Assembly: GCF_005048265.1 (NCBI RefSeq)
Contig: NZ_SUNH01000020.1
Location: 1 to 64,000, forward strand
Direction of reading: 5' to 3'
Length of the DNA: 64,000 nucleotides
Source: Paracoccus hibiscisoli
GTDB taxonomy: Bacteria > Pseudomonadota > Alphaproteobacteria > Rhodobacterales > Rhodobacteraceae
Shown: positions 1 to 8,511 of the stretch, piece by piece
Layout of the letters: every line of letters starts with the position of its first letter
Position numbering within the stretch: position 1 is the stretch's first letter
Program-made: the position numbers and the translations under genes
The notes under the pieces: model-generated
What the model saw: only the letters and a program-made list of their open reading frames with translations
Told to the model about the DNA's origin: nothing
Database searches by the model: none

Positions 1-269
1 GCCGCCGCCGGAAGGGTGCGACGGGGCTGAGGCGCAGATTGCAGAAGGACCCGGGTCAGGGCTCAGCGATGAACGTCGGATCGACAGGCGTCAAGCCAGG
101 GCCGGAAACCTGGTCATGCCGCTGCCGATCAAGAGCCGTCGCGGCTCATTCGAACCCAAACATATGACTTATGGAGAATTTTTCTCCAGCCCGACACGCG
201 ATGGCAGTTTTATGCGTGCCGGAATGGAAGCGACCACCGCAAAATGGCAGTTTTTCGGTGGTCATAACA
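1..269. other. Left-edge non-coding stretch
   Basis: I find no convincing gene here; the plus-strand open frames that begin here and run past 270 are antisense shadows of the glutamine-synthetase-family gene. Visible structure: a 7-bp inverted repeat TGGAGAA/TTCTCCA at 174-190, the 11-mer ATGGCAGTTTT repeated directly at 201-211 and 244-254, and an 8-bp inverted repeat GACCACCG/CGGTGGTC at about 231-266. The last lies just beyond the stop of the minus-strand gene and may form a transcript end, but no T-run follows it. Confidence 0.4.
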
Positions 270-1601
270 TCAGACGGTGTCCAGGTACAGCTCGACGGTC
301 TCCTCATCCGACAGCTCGGCCATGTAGTGCAGCTCCTGGCGCTTGGTCATCAGGTAGTTGTCGACCAGGTGCGCGGGCAGGATGCGGCGGATTTCGGGGC
401 AGGTGTCGAAGGCCTCGATGGCGGCGCCCCAATCACCCGGCAGCTGGGCCAGGTTCTTGTCATAGGCGTTGCCCTTGAAAGGCGCGGGGGCCTCCAGCCG
501 GTCCTCCATGCCGTTCAGCGCCGCGCCGAGGATGGCGGCGATGGTCAGATAGGGGTTCACGTCGCCGCCCGCCACGCGATGCTCGATCCGGCGTGCCTTG
601 GGACCGGATGAGGGGATGCGGATCGCCGCCGTCCGGTTCTCATAGGCCCAACCGATGCCGGTCGGTGCATGGGCGTTGGGGACCAGCCGGTCGTAGCTGT
701 TCTCGTGCGGGGCAAACAGCAGCGTCGATCCGGGCATGGCGCGCAGACAGCCGGCGACCGCCTGGCGCAGCGCCTCGGTCCCCTCCTCGCCGCCATCGTC
801 AAAGATGTTGCGCCCCGCCCGGTCCAGGATCGAGAAATGCATGTGCATCCCGTTGCCCGCGAACATCTCGTAGGGCTTGGCCATGAAGCTGGCCGCGAAC
901 CCGTAGGAGCGCGCGATTCCCTTGACCAGCATCTTGAACAGCCAGGTGTCGTCGGCGGCCTTCAGCGGGTCGGCCTGGTGCATCAGGTTGATCTCGAACT
1001 GGCCCGGCCCGGCCTCCGAGATGGCGGTGTCGGCCGGGATGTCCATCGACTCGCACGCCTCGTAGAGCGTGGTGAAGAACTGGTCGAACGCGTCCAGCGC
1101 GCGCAGCGACAGAACCTCGCCCCCCGTCCGCCGCTTGCCCGAACGCGGGCTGGGCGGCACGCGCAGCGTCTTGCCGCTGTCGTCGATCAGAAAGAACTCC
1201 AGCTCTGTCGCGACGACGGGCACCAGCCCCGCCGCCTGATAGCGTTCGGCCACGCGGGCCAGCGCCTGACGCGGATCGCCGTCATAGGGGCTGCCATCGG
1301 GGTGGAACATCCACAGCGGCAGCAGGCCCGTCGGCGCGTCCAGCCAGGGCATGGGCAGGAACCCGCGCTCGGTCGGCAGCAGCAGCCCGTCGGGGTCGCC
1401 GGATTCGAAGACCAGGGGGCTGTCCTCGACATCCTCGCCCCAGATGTCCAGGTTCAGCACGGAATAAGGAAATTTGGTCCCCTCCTCCAGCAGCTTGCCG
1501 GCATAGCGGGCGGGGATGCGCTTGCCGCGCGCAACCCCGTTCAGGTCGGCGGCGGCCACGCGGATCGTCTTCACCTCGGGGTGTTCGCGCAGCCATTCCA
1601 T
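270..1601 (-). CDS. Glutamine synthetase family protein (gamma-glutamylpolyamine synthetase-like)
   Basis: This 443-residue protein has the class I glutamine-synthetase fold: an N-terminal beta-grasp region (about 10-110) and a catalytic domain with the family signatures ATELEFFL near residue 133, NGMHMHFS near 250 and the arginine-rich RIPSSGPKARRIEHR segment near 330. It is shorter than GlnA and resembles the PuuA group, which ligates glutamate to putrescine or another amine. It lies 4 bp downstream of the last permease gene, so it is almost certainly the last gene of the amino-acid ABC transporter operon. The pairing suggests that the transported compound is handled through gamma-glutamylation. 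The exact amine substrate cannot be read from the sequence. Confidence 0.85.
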   Translation of the reverse strand: MEWLREHPEVKTIRVAAADLNGVARGKRIPARYAGKLLEEGTKFPYSVLNLDIWGEDVEDSPLVFESGDPDGLLLPTERGFLPMPWLDAPTGLLPLWMFHPDGSPYDGDPRQALARVAERYQAAGLVPVVATELEFFLIDDSGKTLRVPPSPRSGKRRTGGEVLSLRALDAFDQFFTTLYEACESMDIPADTAISEAGPGQFEINLMHQADPLKAADDTWLFKMLVKGIARSYGFAASFMAKPYEMFAGNGMHMHFSILDRAGRNIFDDGGEEGTEALRQAVAGCLRAMPGSTLLFAPHENSYDRLVPNAHAPTGIGWAYENRTAAIRIPSSGPKARRIEHRVAGGDVNPYLTIAAILGAALNGMEDRLEAPAPFKGNAYDKNLAQLPGDWGAAIEAFDTCPEIRRILPAHLVDNYLMTKRQELHYMAELSDEETVELYLDTV

Positions 1602-1605
1602 GGGG

Positions 1606-2430
1606 TCATCTCATCAGTTGGGGACGGTATCGGATGCGGCTGGCCGCATCGGGCAGATGCCGGTTCAGCCGCCGGTTCACCCTGCCGAAGATCCAGATCA
1701 AAGCCAAGGTGGCGGCGATGAAATAGGCGGCGGCAATGGGATAGGCGACGAAGGGGTTGAAGGTCCGGTCCGCGAAATAGCTGGCGTAATAGAGCGCGTC
1801 GCCCTTTTGCTGAAAGGCCGGAAAGCCCGAGAAATAGACCAGTGTCGTGGCGTGGAACAGGAAGATCGCCTCGTTCGTATAGCTGGGCCAGGCCAGGCGC
1901 AGCATGGTGGGCCAGATGACCCGGCGGAACCGCTTCCACCCGGTCAGGCCATAGGCGTCGGCGGCCTCGACCTCGCCCTTGGGGACCGACATCAGCGCGC
2001 CGTGAAAGATCTGCGCGCTATAGGCGGCGGTGTTCAGGATCAGCACGATCAGCGCCCCGGCCCAGGCCCGCGTCAGCCAGCTGGTCTGGACGGTCATGCC
2101 CAGGATGTCGATGCCCGCGCGCGGCAGCAGCACCAGCGATTCATAGGCGATGAAGAACTGGATGAACAGCGGGCTGCCGCGAAAGACAAAGATGAAGGCA
2201 TCCGCGGGCTTGCGCAGCCAGGGGTTCGGACTGGTCTTGGCCAGCGCCAGCGCAGTCGCCAGCACGAAGCCGAAGGACAGCGCCAGAACCGCGAAATAGA
2301 GGTTCCAGATCAGCCCCGATCCGATCAGCGTCGCCTGCTGGCACAGGGTGTAGTCGGCGCGCGGCAGCAGGCGTTCCCCGATGCCGATCGAGCGCAGCCC
2401 GTAATCCATGATGGTCTGGACGCAGCTCAT
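1606..2430 (-). CDS. Polar amino-acid ABC transporter permease (second permease)
   Basis: This 274-residue inner-membrane protein of the HisM/HisQ family has several hydrophobic helices and the EAA loop around EVEAADAYGLTGWKRFRRVI (about 165-185), which docks the ATPase. The open frame extends upstream, but the chosen ATG at 2430 forms a 4-bp ATGA overlap with the stop of the preceding permease, a typical translational coupling. The upstream extension would be unrelated sequence inside the neighbouring gene. It should pair with the 2427-3308 permease as the heterodimeric channel. The longer loop after the first helix is as usual for this family. Confidence 0.9.
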   Translation of the reverse strand: MSCVQTIMDYGLRSIGIGERLLPRADYTLCQQATLIGSGLIWNLYFAVLALSFGFVLATALALAKTSPNPWLRKPADAFIFVFRGSPLFIQFFIAYESLVLLPRAGIDILGMTVQTSWLTRAWAGALIVLILNTAAYSAQIFHGALMSVPKGEVEAADAYGLTGWKRFRRVIWPTMLRLAWPSYTNEAIFLFHATTLVYFSGFPAFQQKGDALYYASYFADRTFNPFVAYPIAAAYFIAATLALIWIFGRVNRRLNRHLPDAASRIRYRPQLMR

Positions 2431-3308
2431 GCCGGGGTTTCCTTGCGCAGGGCCTCGCCGCCCATGGTGGCCTGGCCCTTGGACAGGCGGCGGGTCACGC
2501 GGTCCAGCACCCGGCCCGAGATCCAGGTCATACCCAGATAGAACACCAGGATGCCCAGGAAGTAATACAGCCGCCAGTCGGGATGCGGATAGGTGAAGGC
2601 GCTGGTCTTGGAGCCGCCCAGTTCGCGCGCCCAATAGACGATATCCTCGACCCCCAGCAGGAACAGCAGCGGCGTGGCCTTGATCAGGATCATCCACAGA
2701 TTCGACAGGCCCGGCAGGGCATAGGTCCACATCTGCGGGATCAGCACGCGGCGGTTCACCTGGGCGCGCGACATGCCATAGGCCTCGGCCGTCTCCAGCT
2801 GGGCGCGGGGCACGGCCTGCATGGCGCCCGACAGCACATTGGCCGCAAAGGCGCCGAAGACGACCGAAAAGGCGATGACCGCCAGAAAGATGCCATAGAC
2901 GTCATGCACCCAGGGCGCGGCGCTGTTCAGCGGCAGCTTGGCCGCGGCGCAGACGACGAAATCGTTGCCCTGGCGGACCGGCGCGTCGCTGTCGCACAGG
3001 ATCTGGTGGCGGACCCATTCGAATCCCTGGTCCAGCGCGATGGGCACGAACAGGAAGAAGATGATGTCGGGCACGCCCCGCACCATCGACGTGTAGATCC
3101 CCCCGAACCAGCGCAGCGGCGCGATGCGCGACCGGCTGGCCATGGCGCCGCCAAAGCCGAACAGCAGCGCGATGGGCGCGGTGATCGCCAGCAGCAGCAG
3201 CACCGTCCCGAAGCTGGCATAGAACAGCAGATGCGTGCCCGATGTGAGGTAACACGACAGCCAGACAAGCCCCTCGAGCGAGGATGGATCGGCGCAATAG
3301 GAGAACAT
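2427..3308 (-). CDS. Polar amino-acid ABC transporter permease (first permease)
   Basis: This 293-residue membrane permease of the His/Glu/Gln/Arg transporter family has an N-terminal hydrophobic segment, a helix around LLLLAITAPIALLFGF and an EAA motif around RAQLETAEAYGMSRAQVNRR (about 185-205). A periplasmic insert of about 35 residues containing two cysteines (around CDSDAPVRQGNDFVVC) lies between helices and is longer than in the Salmonella HisQ type. The gene follows the binding protein after a 50-bp gap that contains a strong hairpin, and it overlaps the next permease by 4 bp. Confidence 0.9.
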   Translation of the reverse strand: MFSYCADPSSLEGLVWLSCYLTSGTHLLFYASFGTVLLLLAITAPIALLFGFGGAMASRSRIAPLRWFGGIYTSMVRGVPDIIFFLFVPIALDQGFEWVRHQILCDSDAPVRQGNDFVVCAAAKLPLNSAAPWVHDVYGIFLAVIAFSVVFGAFAANVLSGAMQAVPRAQLETAEAYGMSRAQVNRRVLIPQMWTYALPGLSNLWMILIKATPLLFLLGVEDIVYWARELGGSKTSAFTYPHPDWRLYYFLGILVFYLGMTWISGRVLDRVTRRLSKGQATMGGEALRKETPA

Positions 3309-3323
3309 GGGATATCCCGAAGG

Positions 3324-3350
3324 GCCGCCGCAGGACCGGCCTGCGGCGGC
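3324..3350 (-). terminator. Intercistronic hairpin between binding protein and permease
   Basis: A perfect 11-bp stem (GCCGCCGCAGG/CCTGCGGCGGC) with a 5-nt loop lies in the 50-bp gap after the binding-protein gene. There is no T-run, so it is better read as an RNA-stabilising or attenuating structure. Such elements commonly keep binding-protein mRNA more abundant than permease mRNA in ABC operons. Confidence 0.6.
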
Positions 3351-3358
3351 GGGTCAGA

Positions 3359-4093
3359 TCATTCGAAGATCAGCGCGTCGTCGCCGAACCATTTGACGAT
3401 CAGCTCGTTCAAGGTGCCATCCTCCTTCATCGCGGTGATCTGCGCGTCAAAGGTCGCCAGCAGCTCGGTGTCGGACTGGCGCAGGCCCATGCCGATGCCC
3501 TCGCCCAGGGCCACCCGGTCCATGCCGTCGACCCAGACCAACTCTCCGCCCGATTCCGCCACGATGGGGGCCAGGAAATCGCGGTCGGCCAAAATCGCGT
3601 CGGCCTCGCCATTACGGACGGCGGCGACGGCCTGGTCGGGGTTCGGGAACTCGATCAGCGTGGCGCCGGTCTCGGCGACGTAACCAGCCTGGATGGTGTT
3701 GGTCTGGGCGGCCACGACACCGCCCTCGACATCCACGTCACCCGACAGCGCCGCATAGGCCGACGGCGTCGCGGGGGTGTAGGGCTGGGTGAAGGCGATG
3801 ACCGCCTGGCGTTCCTCGTTGATGTTCATGCCGGCCATGATCGTGTCATAGTTCGACGAGACCAGGTTCGGGATGATCGAATCCCAATCGTTGCGCACCC
3901 AGGTGCATTCCAGGCCCGCCCGCTCGCACATCGCGTTGCCCAGCTCGATCTCAAAGCCGGTGACCTGTCCGGTCGCGTCGTCGATGAAGTTGTAGGGGGC
4001 ATAGGCGCCCTCGGTCCCCATGCGGATGGTCTGGGCCTGGGCCAGGCCCGCGGTCAGCATCAATGCGGCGGCGGCAATCGTCAGCGATTTCAT
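3359..4093 (-). CDS. Amino-acid ABC transporter periplasmic binding protein
   Basis: This 244-residue family-3 solute-binding protein has a clear Sec signal peptide: basic MK start, hydrophobic core and cleavage after AQA at about residue 20. The mature part starts with the typical IRMGTEGAYAPYNF and FEIELGNAMCERAGLECTW segments of Lys/Arg/Orn- or His-binding proteins, followed by the usual two-lobe architecture. The conserved ligand-contact region around NYDTIMAGMNINEERQ is present. It lies between the ATPase gene (25 bp upstream) and the first permease. The substrate is a polar, possibly basic, amino acid or opine-like compound; I cannot specify it further. Confidence 0.9.
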   Translation of the reverse strand: MKSLTIAAAALMLTAGLAQAQTIRMGTEGAYAPYNFIDDATGQVTGFEIELGNAMCERAGLECTWVRNDWDSIIPNLVSSNYDTIMAGMNINEERQAVIAFTQPYTPATPSAYAALSGDVDVEGGVVAAQTNTIQAGYVAETGATLIEFPNPDQAVAAVRNGEADAILADRDFLAPIVAESGGELVWVDGMDRVALGEGIGMGLRQSDTELLATFDAQITAMKEDGTLNELIVKWFGDDALIFE

Positions 4094-4117
4094 TCGGCGG
4101 TCTCTCCTGTTGGTTTC

Positions 4118-4945
4118 TTATGTCGCCATCGTGGCGGACAGGAAGCCGCGCAGACGGTCGGTCTGCGGGTTCCCGAACAGCCGGTCAGGCGGGCCTTCTT
4201 CGCAGATCACGCCCTGATGCAGGAACACGACGTGATCGCTGACATCGGCGGCCAGCCGCATGTCATGGGTGACCAGGATCATCGTGCGATGCTCTCCGGC
4301 CAGATCCTTGATAACCTTGACGACCTCCTGCTGCAGCTCGGGGTCCAGCGCGCTGGTGGGTTCGTCGAACAGCAGCGCCTTGGGCTGCATGCACAGCGCG
4401 CGCGCGATGGCCGCGCGCTGCTGCTGGCCGCCCGACAGCTGGGCGGGCCAGGCATCGGCCTTGTCGCCGATACCGACCTTGGCCAGCAGCGCGCGGGCAC
4501 GGGTCTCGACCAGGGCGCGATCCTCGCCCAGGACGGTGACCGGGGCCTCCATCACATTCTGCAGGATCGTCATGTGCGCCCACAGATTGAACTGCTGGAA
4601 CACCATCGACAGGTTGGTGCGCATGCGCGTGACCTGAGCGCGGTCGGCGGGCTGGCGGGCCTGCCCCTGCCCCTTCCAGCGGACGGGTTCGCCCTCGAAC
4701 AGGATCTCTCCGGCCTGGCTGTTCTCCAGCAGGTTGCAGCAGCGCAGCAGGGTCGATTTCCCCGACCCGGACGATCCGATCAGGCTGATCACATGGCCGC
4801 GCGGCGCGGTCATGGACACGCCTTTCAGCACCTCAAGCGGGCCATAGGACTTGTGCAGGCCCTTGATCTGGATGACCGGGGCGGCGTCAGAGGCGGGGTC
4901 GGTCGGGGAAGGGGTCTGGGTCATCATCCGCGCATTGGGCGTCAA
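4118..4945 (-). CDS. Amino-acid ABC transporter ATP-binding protein
   Basis: This 275-residue HisP/GlnQ-type ATPase energises the transporter from the cytoplasmic face. All core motifs are visible: Walker A GSSGSGKS (57-64), the signature LSGGQQQR (170-177), Walker [12 protein letters not shown] (191-201) and the switch histidine in LVTHD (H227). The ABC domain starts around residue 24 after a short low-complexity leader. ATGs exist at residues 1, 7 and 8, so the start could be some 20 bp further in. It is the first gene of the operon, which reads ATPase, binding protein, two permeases, glutamine-synthetase-like enzyme. Confidence 0.92.
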   Translation of the reverse strand: MTPNARMMTQTPSPTDPASDAAPVIQIKGLHKSYGPLEVLKGVSMTAPRGHVISLIGSSGSGKSTLLRCCNLLENSQAGEILFEGEPVRWKGQGQARQPADRAQVTRMRTNLSMVFQQFNLWAHMTILQNVMEAPVTVLGEDRALVETRARALLAKVGIGDKADAWPAQLSGGQQQRAAIARALCMQPKALLFDEPTSALDPELQQEVVKVIKDLAGEHRTMILVTHDMRLAADVSDHVVFLHQGVICEEGPPDRLFGNPQTDRLRGFLSATMAT

Positions 4946-4974
4946 ACGGGCCCGTTTTGCAACGGGGTCAGGGG

Positions 4975-5002
4975 GGCAACCTGCCGATAAGGGCAGGTTG
5001 CC
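4975..5002 (-). terminator. Hairpin downstream of purS
   Basis: A perfect 11-bp inverted repeat (GGCAACCTGCC/GGCAGGTTGCC, 6-nt loop) lies in the 75-bp gap between the purS stop and the ABC ATPase start. It has no T-run. It probably separates the purine transcript from the transporter transcript. Confidence 0.6.
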
Positions 5003-5020
5003 GCTGCGTCAGCCAACGCT

Positions 5021-5260
5021 TCAGGCAATCTCGATCGAGTATTTCTCGATCACGGTGTTCGCCAGCAGGCCCTTGCACATGGCCTCGACCTCGGCGCGGG
5101 CAGCATCCGCGTCGGTGGCGGTCAGGTCCAGCTCGATCAGCTTGCCCTGGCGGACGCCGGTGACGTCCTTGTGGCCCAGGCCGCCCAGGGCGTGGCGGAT
5201 CGCCTCTCCCTGGGGGTCCAGGACGCCGTCCTTCAGCATGATGGTGACTCGTGCCTTCAT
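5021..5260 (-). CDS. purS: Phosphoribosylformylglycinamidine synthase subunit PurS
   Basis: This 79-residue PurS is the small structural subunit that couples PurQ ammonia production to PurL in the fourth step of de novo purine synthesis. The start MKARVTIMLKDGVLDPQGEA and the GKLIELDL strand match the family well, and the length is typical. The frame is open upstream, but ATG 5260 lies just after the purC stop (14-bp gap), so the two genes are co-transcribed. PurQ does not follow, although purS-purQ adjacency is usual in alphaproteobacteria. Confidence 0.95.
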   Translation of the reverse strand: MKARVTIMLKDGVLDPQGEAIRHALGGLGHKDVTGVRQGKLIELDLTATDADAARAEVEAMCKGLLANTVIEKYSIEIA

Positions 5261-5274
5261 GGCGGCGTTCCTTC

Positions 5275-6036
5275 TCAGTTGATCGCGGTCGGTTTCAGGC
5301 TGGTGGTGTTCGCGGGCATCAGGCCCAGCCTGCGCGCCACCTCGGTATAGGCGTCGGTCAGGTTGCCCAGGTCGCGGCGGAACACGTCCTTGTCCAGCTT
5401 CTGGCCGGTCTTGACGTCCCACAGCCGGCAGCTGTCGGGGCTGATCTCGTCGGCGACGATCAGGCGCATGAAGTCGTTGTCCCAGACCCGGCCGATCTCG
5501 ATCTTGAAGTCGATCAGCTTGATCCCGGCCCCGTAGAAGACCCCCGACAGGAAGTCGTTGACGCGCAGCGCCAGCGACACGATGTCGTCCAGATCCTGCT
5601 GGCTGGCCCAGCCAAAGGCGATGACATATTCCTCCGACACCATCGGGTCGCCCAGCTCGTCGTTCTTGTAGCTGTATTCGACGATGGGGCGCGGCAGCAG
5701 CGTGCCCTCCTCCAGGCCCAGACGCTTGGACAGCGAGCCTGCCGCGAAATTGCGCACGATCACTTCCAGCGGGATGATCTCGACCTGGCGGATCAGCTGT
5801 TCGCGCATGTTGATGCGGCGGATGAAGTGGTTCGGGACGCCGATATTCGTCAGCCCGTTCATGAAGAACTCGGACAGGCGGTTGTTCAACACGCCCTTGC
5901 CTTCGATGGTGGCGCGTTTCTGCGCGTTGAAGGCGGTCGCGTCATCCTTGAAATACTGGATCAGCGTGCCGGGTTCCGTGCCCTCATAGAGGATCTTGGC
6001 CTTGCCTTCGTAAACTTTCTTGCGCCGCGGTGCCAT
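5275..6036 (-). CDS. purC: SAICAR synthetase (phosphoribosylaminoimidazole-succinocarboxamide synthase)
   Basis: This 253-residue PurC catalyses ATP-dependent condensation of CAIR with aspartate in purine biosynthesis. Family motifs seen are [26 protein letters not shown] at the N-terminus (quoted in parts: [19 protein letters not shown]), [21 protein letters not shown], and the signature [10 protein letters not shown] near residue 185 followed by [16 protein letters not shown] 6036 is preceded by AAAGGA at suitable distance. The in-frame upstream extension is rejected because homologues begin with a short MxRRKK-like leader. It forms a two-gene operon with purS. Confidence 0.96.
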   Translation of the reverse strand: MAPRRKKVYEGKAKILYEGTEPGTLIQYFKDDATAFNAQKRATIEGKGVLNNRLSEFFMNGLTNIGVPNHFIRRINMREQLIRQVEIIPLEVIVRNFAAGSLSKRLGLEEGTLLPRPIVEYSYKNDELGDPMVSEEYVIAFGWASQQDLDDIVSLALRVNDFLSGVFYGAGIKLIDFKIEIGRVWDNDFMRLIVADEISPDSCRLWDVKTGQKLDKDVFRRDLGNLTDAYTEVARRLGLMPANTTSLKPTAIN

Positions 6037-6167
6037 GGGCCCACCGTCCTTTCGCATGTCCCTGAAGATGCCGCTTATCCCGGATTGCCCATCAAGGGCA
6101 AGACGAGCCTTGCGACAAGCCCCCCCGATAGGCATATCTTGACGCAGAAGACAGACAGGAGTGTCCC

Positions 6168-6482
6168 ATGTCCACGTTCAACGACCGCGAACGCGCCTAT
6201 GAATCCAAGTTCGCCCATGACGCCGACCTGCGTTTCAAGGCCGAGGCGCGCCGCAACCGCCTGCTGGGCGAATGGGCGGCCGAGCAGCTGGGCAAGAGCG
6301 GCGACGACGCGCGCACCTATGCCATGAGCGTGGTCAGCGCCGATTTCGAGGAGCCGGGCGAGGAGGACGTGTTCCGCAAGGTCGAGGCCGATCTGGCCGG
6401 CCGCGCCGAGGCCGCCACGATCCGCGCCAAGATGGCCGAGCTGATGACCGAGGCCATGCGCCAGGTCGCCGACGAGAGCTGA
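6168..6482 (+). CDS. DUF1476 / F1FO-ATPase inhibitory zeta subunit
   Basis: This 104-residue soluble helical protein is homologous to the zeta subunit first described in Paracoccus denitrificans, which blocks ATP hydrolysis by F1 through its N-terminal segment. The characteristic start [18 protein letters not shown], the [17 protein letters not shown] helix and [14 protein letters not shown] are all present. The family is essentially confined to alphaproteobacteria and so supports the taxonomic call. It stands alone, divergent from purC with a 131-bp gap, and is followed closely by a rho-independent terminator. Confidence 0.93.
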   Translation: MSTFNDRERAYESKFAHDADLRFKAEARRNRLLGEWAAEQLGKSGDDARTYAMSVVSADFEEPGEEDVFRKVEADLAGRAEAATIRAKMAELMTEAMRQVADES

Positions 6483-6507
6483 GCCGCAGGGCACAGGCAC
6501 CGCGACG

Positions 6508-6530
6508 GGGGGCGGCGACGCCCCCTTTTT
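6508..6530 (+). terminator. Rho-independent terminator of the zeta-subunit gene
   Basis: A GGGGGCG/CGCCCCC stem with GCGA loop is followed directly by TTTTT, 25 bp after the stop codon. Confidence 0.85.
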
Positions 6531-6594
6531 CATGCGCAACAGGCGGCCTGCGACCGGGGGACGCGGAGGGCCTGATTTTGCAAGGTTTTACCCC

Positions 6595-6660
6595 GCACCG
6601 GGCGTGCACCGGGGCTGCACCGCCTGTGCACAGGGCGTACACCGCTTGCGGACCCCCGGT
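6595..6660. repeat. Array of 11-bp tandem repeats (copy A)
   Basis: Five exact-length 11-bp units start at 6595, 6606, 6617, 6628 and 6639. They read GCACCGGGCGT, GCACCGGGGCT, GCACCGCCTGT, GCACAGGGCGT and ACACCGCTTGC; a sixth, poorer unit may follow to 6660. The same five-unit array recurs at 51113-51167 with 49 of 59 positions identical over the 59-nt alignment starting at the first unit. It fills much of the 313-bp gap between the zeta gene and the RcnB-like gene. Function unknown; the near-helical period suggests protein binding on one DNA face. Confidence 0.75.
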
Positions 6661-6795
6661 TAAGACCCCGTTAACGAAGCCGCAGGCGGAAAGACGCGAC
6701 CTCAGCAACTGGTGATCGGGGCGGGGGATACGCAGAGCCGGTCGCGGCGTTGTCAGCCCATCACGGTTTCGACCGGACAGTCACGGAGACGATCC

Positions 6796-7182
6796 ATGTC
6801 GCTTTATCGCACCTTCACCGCCGCGGCCCTGGTGGCCGTCACTGCCTCGGCCATGCCCGCGCTGGCCGATCCGGGCCGGGGCAATGGCAACCACCGGGGC
6901 GGCCCCCCGCATGCCCAGGGTTGCCCACCGGGTCTGGCCAAGAAATCGCCCGCCTGCGTGCCCCCCGGACAGGCCCGCCAGATGGAACGGCGCTATGGCC
7001 GCGATGTGGGCCAGGTCCTGCGCGTCGGGGATTACGCCCTGATCCGCGACCCCCGCCGGTTTGAGCTGCAGCAGCGCGACGGCTGGCGCTATTACCGCGA
7101 CGGCGACCGCGCTTATCGCGTCGATGCCGAGACGCAGCAGATCCTGGCGATCATCAACCTGGCCCGTGCGCTGATCAATTAA
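6796..7182 (+). CDS. RcnB-like exported protein
   Basis: This 128-residue small secreted protein has a signal peptide at 1-25 (cleavage near MPALA-DPG), then a glycine/proline-rich stretch with GCPPGLAKKSPACVPPGQ, and a C-terminal domain (about 65-125) with YALIRDPRRFEL and YYRDGDRAYRVDAETQQILAIINL. The C-terminal domain looks like RcnB-type periplasmic proteins, which are associated with metal or general envelope stress in some bacteria. I do not claim a metal role here. The chosen ATG 6796 is the one followed by the signal peptide. The gene is preceded by the 11-bp repeat array and converges with the MATE gene 9 bp away. Confidence 0.8.
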   Translation: MSLYRTFTAAALVAVTASAMPALADPGRGNGNHRGGPPHAQGCPPGLAKKSPACVPPGQARQMERRYGRDVGQVLRVGDYALIRDPRRFELQQRDGWRYYRDGDRAYRVDAETQQILAIINLARALIN

Positions 7183-7191
7183 GGGTGGGGG

Positions 7192-8511
7192 TCACCTGAC
7201 CGCCGCGGGCAAACCCCGCGCCGCAGCCTCGGCGCGGGGATAGAGGCGCAGCATGGTCGCGGCCCGCGCCACGTTCAACGCCATCAGCGCCGCCCACAAC
7301 CCGTGATTGCCCCAGACCGGCGGCAGGATCAGCACGCCCACGACGAACACCGCGACGGATTGGATCATCGCCACGCGCATCTCTCGGGTCAGGGTGGCGC
7401 CGATGAAGATGCCGTCCAGCATCCAGCCCGCCACCCCGACCAGCGGCGCCAGCGCCAGCCAGGGCAGATAGAGCCGCGCCTCGGCCCGGACCTGCGGGTC
7501 GGTGGTCAGCATGTCGATGATCGCGCCCCCGCCCAGCAGAAAGACCAGCCCCAGCGCCACTGCGCCCCCGAAGCCCCAGGCCGAGGTCATCAGGCTGGCG
7601 CGGCGCAGCCGGTCGGGACGGCGCGCGCCCACCGCCTGGCCCACAAGGCTTTCGGCGGCAAAGGCGAAGCCGTCCAGCGCATAGGCGGTCAGCGCCAGGA
7701 ACTGCAGCAGCACCTGATTGGCGGCCAGGGGCACGTCGCCCTGCCCCGCCCCCATGAACAGAAAGCTGGTCATGCAGCCCTGCAGCAGGACCGAGCGGAT
7801 CATGATGTCACCATTGACCCGCGCCAGCCGCGCCAGCCGGTCGCGCGCCCACAGCCCCCGCGCCGCCAGCGCCCGGCGCAGCACCGGCGCGGCCAGCCAC
7901 AGCCCCAGGCCAAGGCCCAGCGCCTCGGCCGCAAGGGTCGCCCAGGCCACGCCTGCCACGCCCCAGCCCAGACCCAGCGCCAGCGCGATGCTGAGCGCGA
8001 CGTTCACCCCGTTCTGGACCAGCTGCAGCGCCAGCACGGCGCGGGTGCGCTCCACCGCGATCAGCCAGCCGGTGATCGCATAGAGGCCGATGGTCGCGGG
8101 CGCCCCCCAGATGCGGATCGCCAGATAGTCGCGGGCCAGCGCCTCGACCGCGTCGGATGCCGGCGCCAGCCGAAAGGCCGCCCCCACGATCCCCCCCTGC
8201 AGCGCGATGAAGGCCAGCCCCGCGGCCCCGGCAATGGCCAGCGCGCGCAAGAGATGCGCGCCGACCTCGGGCGCGTCGCCCGCGCCATGCGCCTGCGCCA
8301 CCAGCCCCGAGGTGCCCATGCGCAAAAACCCGAACACCCAATAGACCGAGGTCAGGATGACCGCGCCGATGCCCACCGCGCCGATGGGTTCCGGCCCGCC
8401 CAGCCGCCCGACCACCGCCGTGTCGACCAGCCCCAGCAGCGGCACCGTCAGGTTCGACAGCACGATGGGCAGGGCGATGTTCAGTACCCGCCCATGGGTC
8501 AGGGCCGTCAC
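7192..8511 (-). CDS. MATE family efflux transporter (DinF-like)
   Basis: This 439-residue inner-membrane antiporter has about twelve hydrophobic helices in two halves. The N-terminal half contains the typical LPIVLSNLTVPLLGLVDTAVVGRLG region (in parts: LPIVLSNLTVPLLGLVDT) and the second half begins near residue 230. It resembles the DinF/NorM branch that exports organic cations or drugs using Na+ or H+. The start is a GTG at 8511 that overlaps the upstream thioesterase stop as GTGA, so a long upstream reading frame is rejected. It is the third gene of an operon with two hot-dog thioesterases. Confidence 0.88.
   Translation of the reverse strand: MTALTHGRVLNIALPIVLSNLTVPLLGLVDTAVVGRLGGPEPIGAVGIGAVILTSVYWVFGFLRMGTSGLVAQAHGAGDAPEVGAHLLRALAIAGAAGLAFIALQGGIVGAAFRLAPASDAVEALARDYLAIRIWGAPATIGLYAITGWLIAVERTRAVLALQLVQNGVNVALSIALALGLGWGVAGVAWATLAAEALGLGLGLWLAAPVLRRALAARGLWARDRLARLARVNGDIMIRSVLLQGCMTSFLFMGAGQGDVPLAANQVLLQFLALTAYALDGFAFAAESLVGQAVGARRPDRLRRASLMTSAWGFGGAVALGLVFLLGGGAIIDMLTTDPQVRAEARLYLPWLALAPLVGVAGWMLDGIFIGATLTREMRVAMIQSVAVFVVGVLILPPVWGNHGLWAALMALNVARAATMLRLYPRAEAAARGLPAAVR

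Noticed and set aside
116..611. Two plus-strand ORFs at the left edge
   Set aside because: They overlap the 3-prime part of the glutamine-synthetase-family gene on the other strand and show no recognisable domain.
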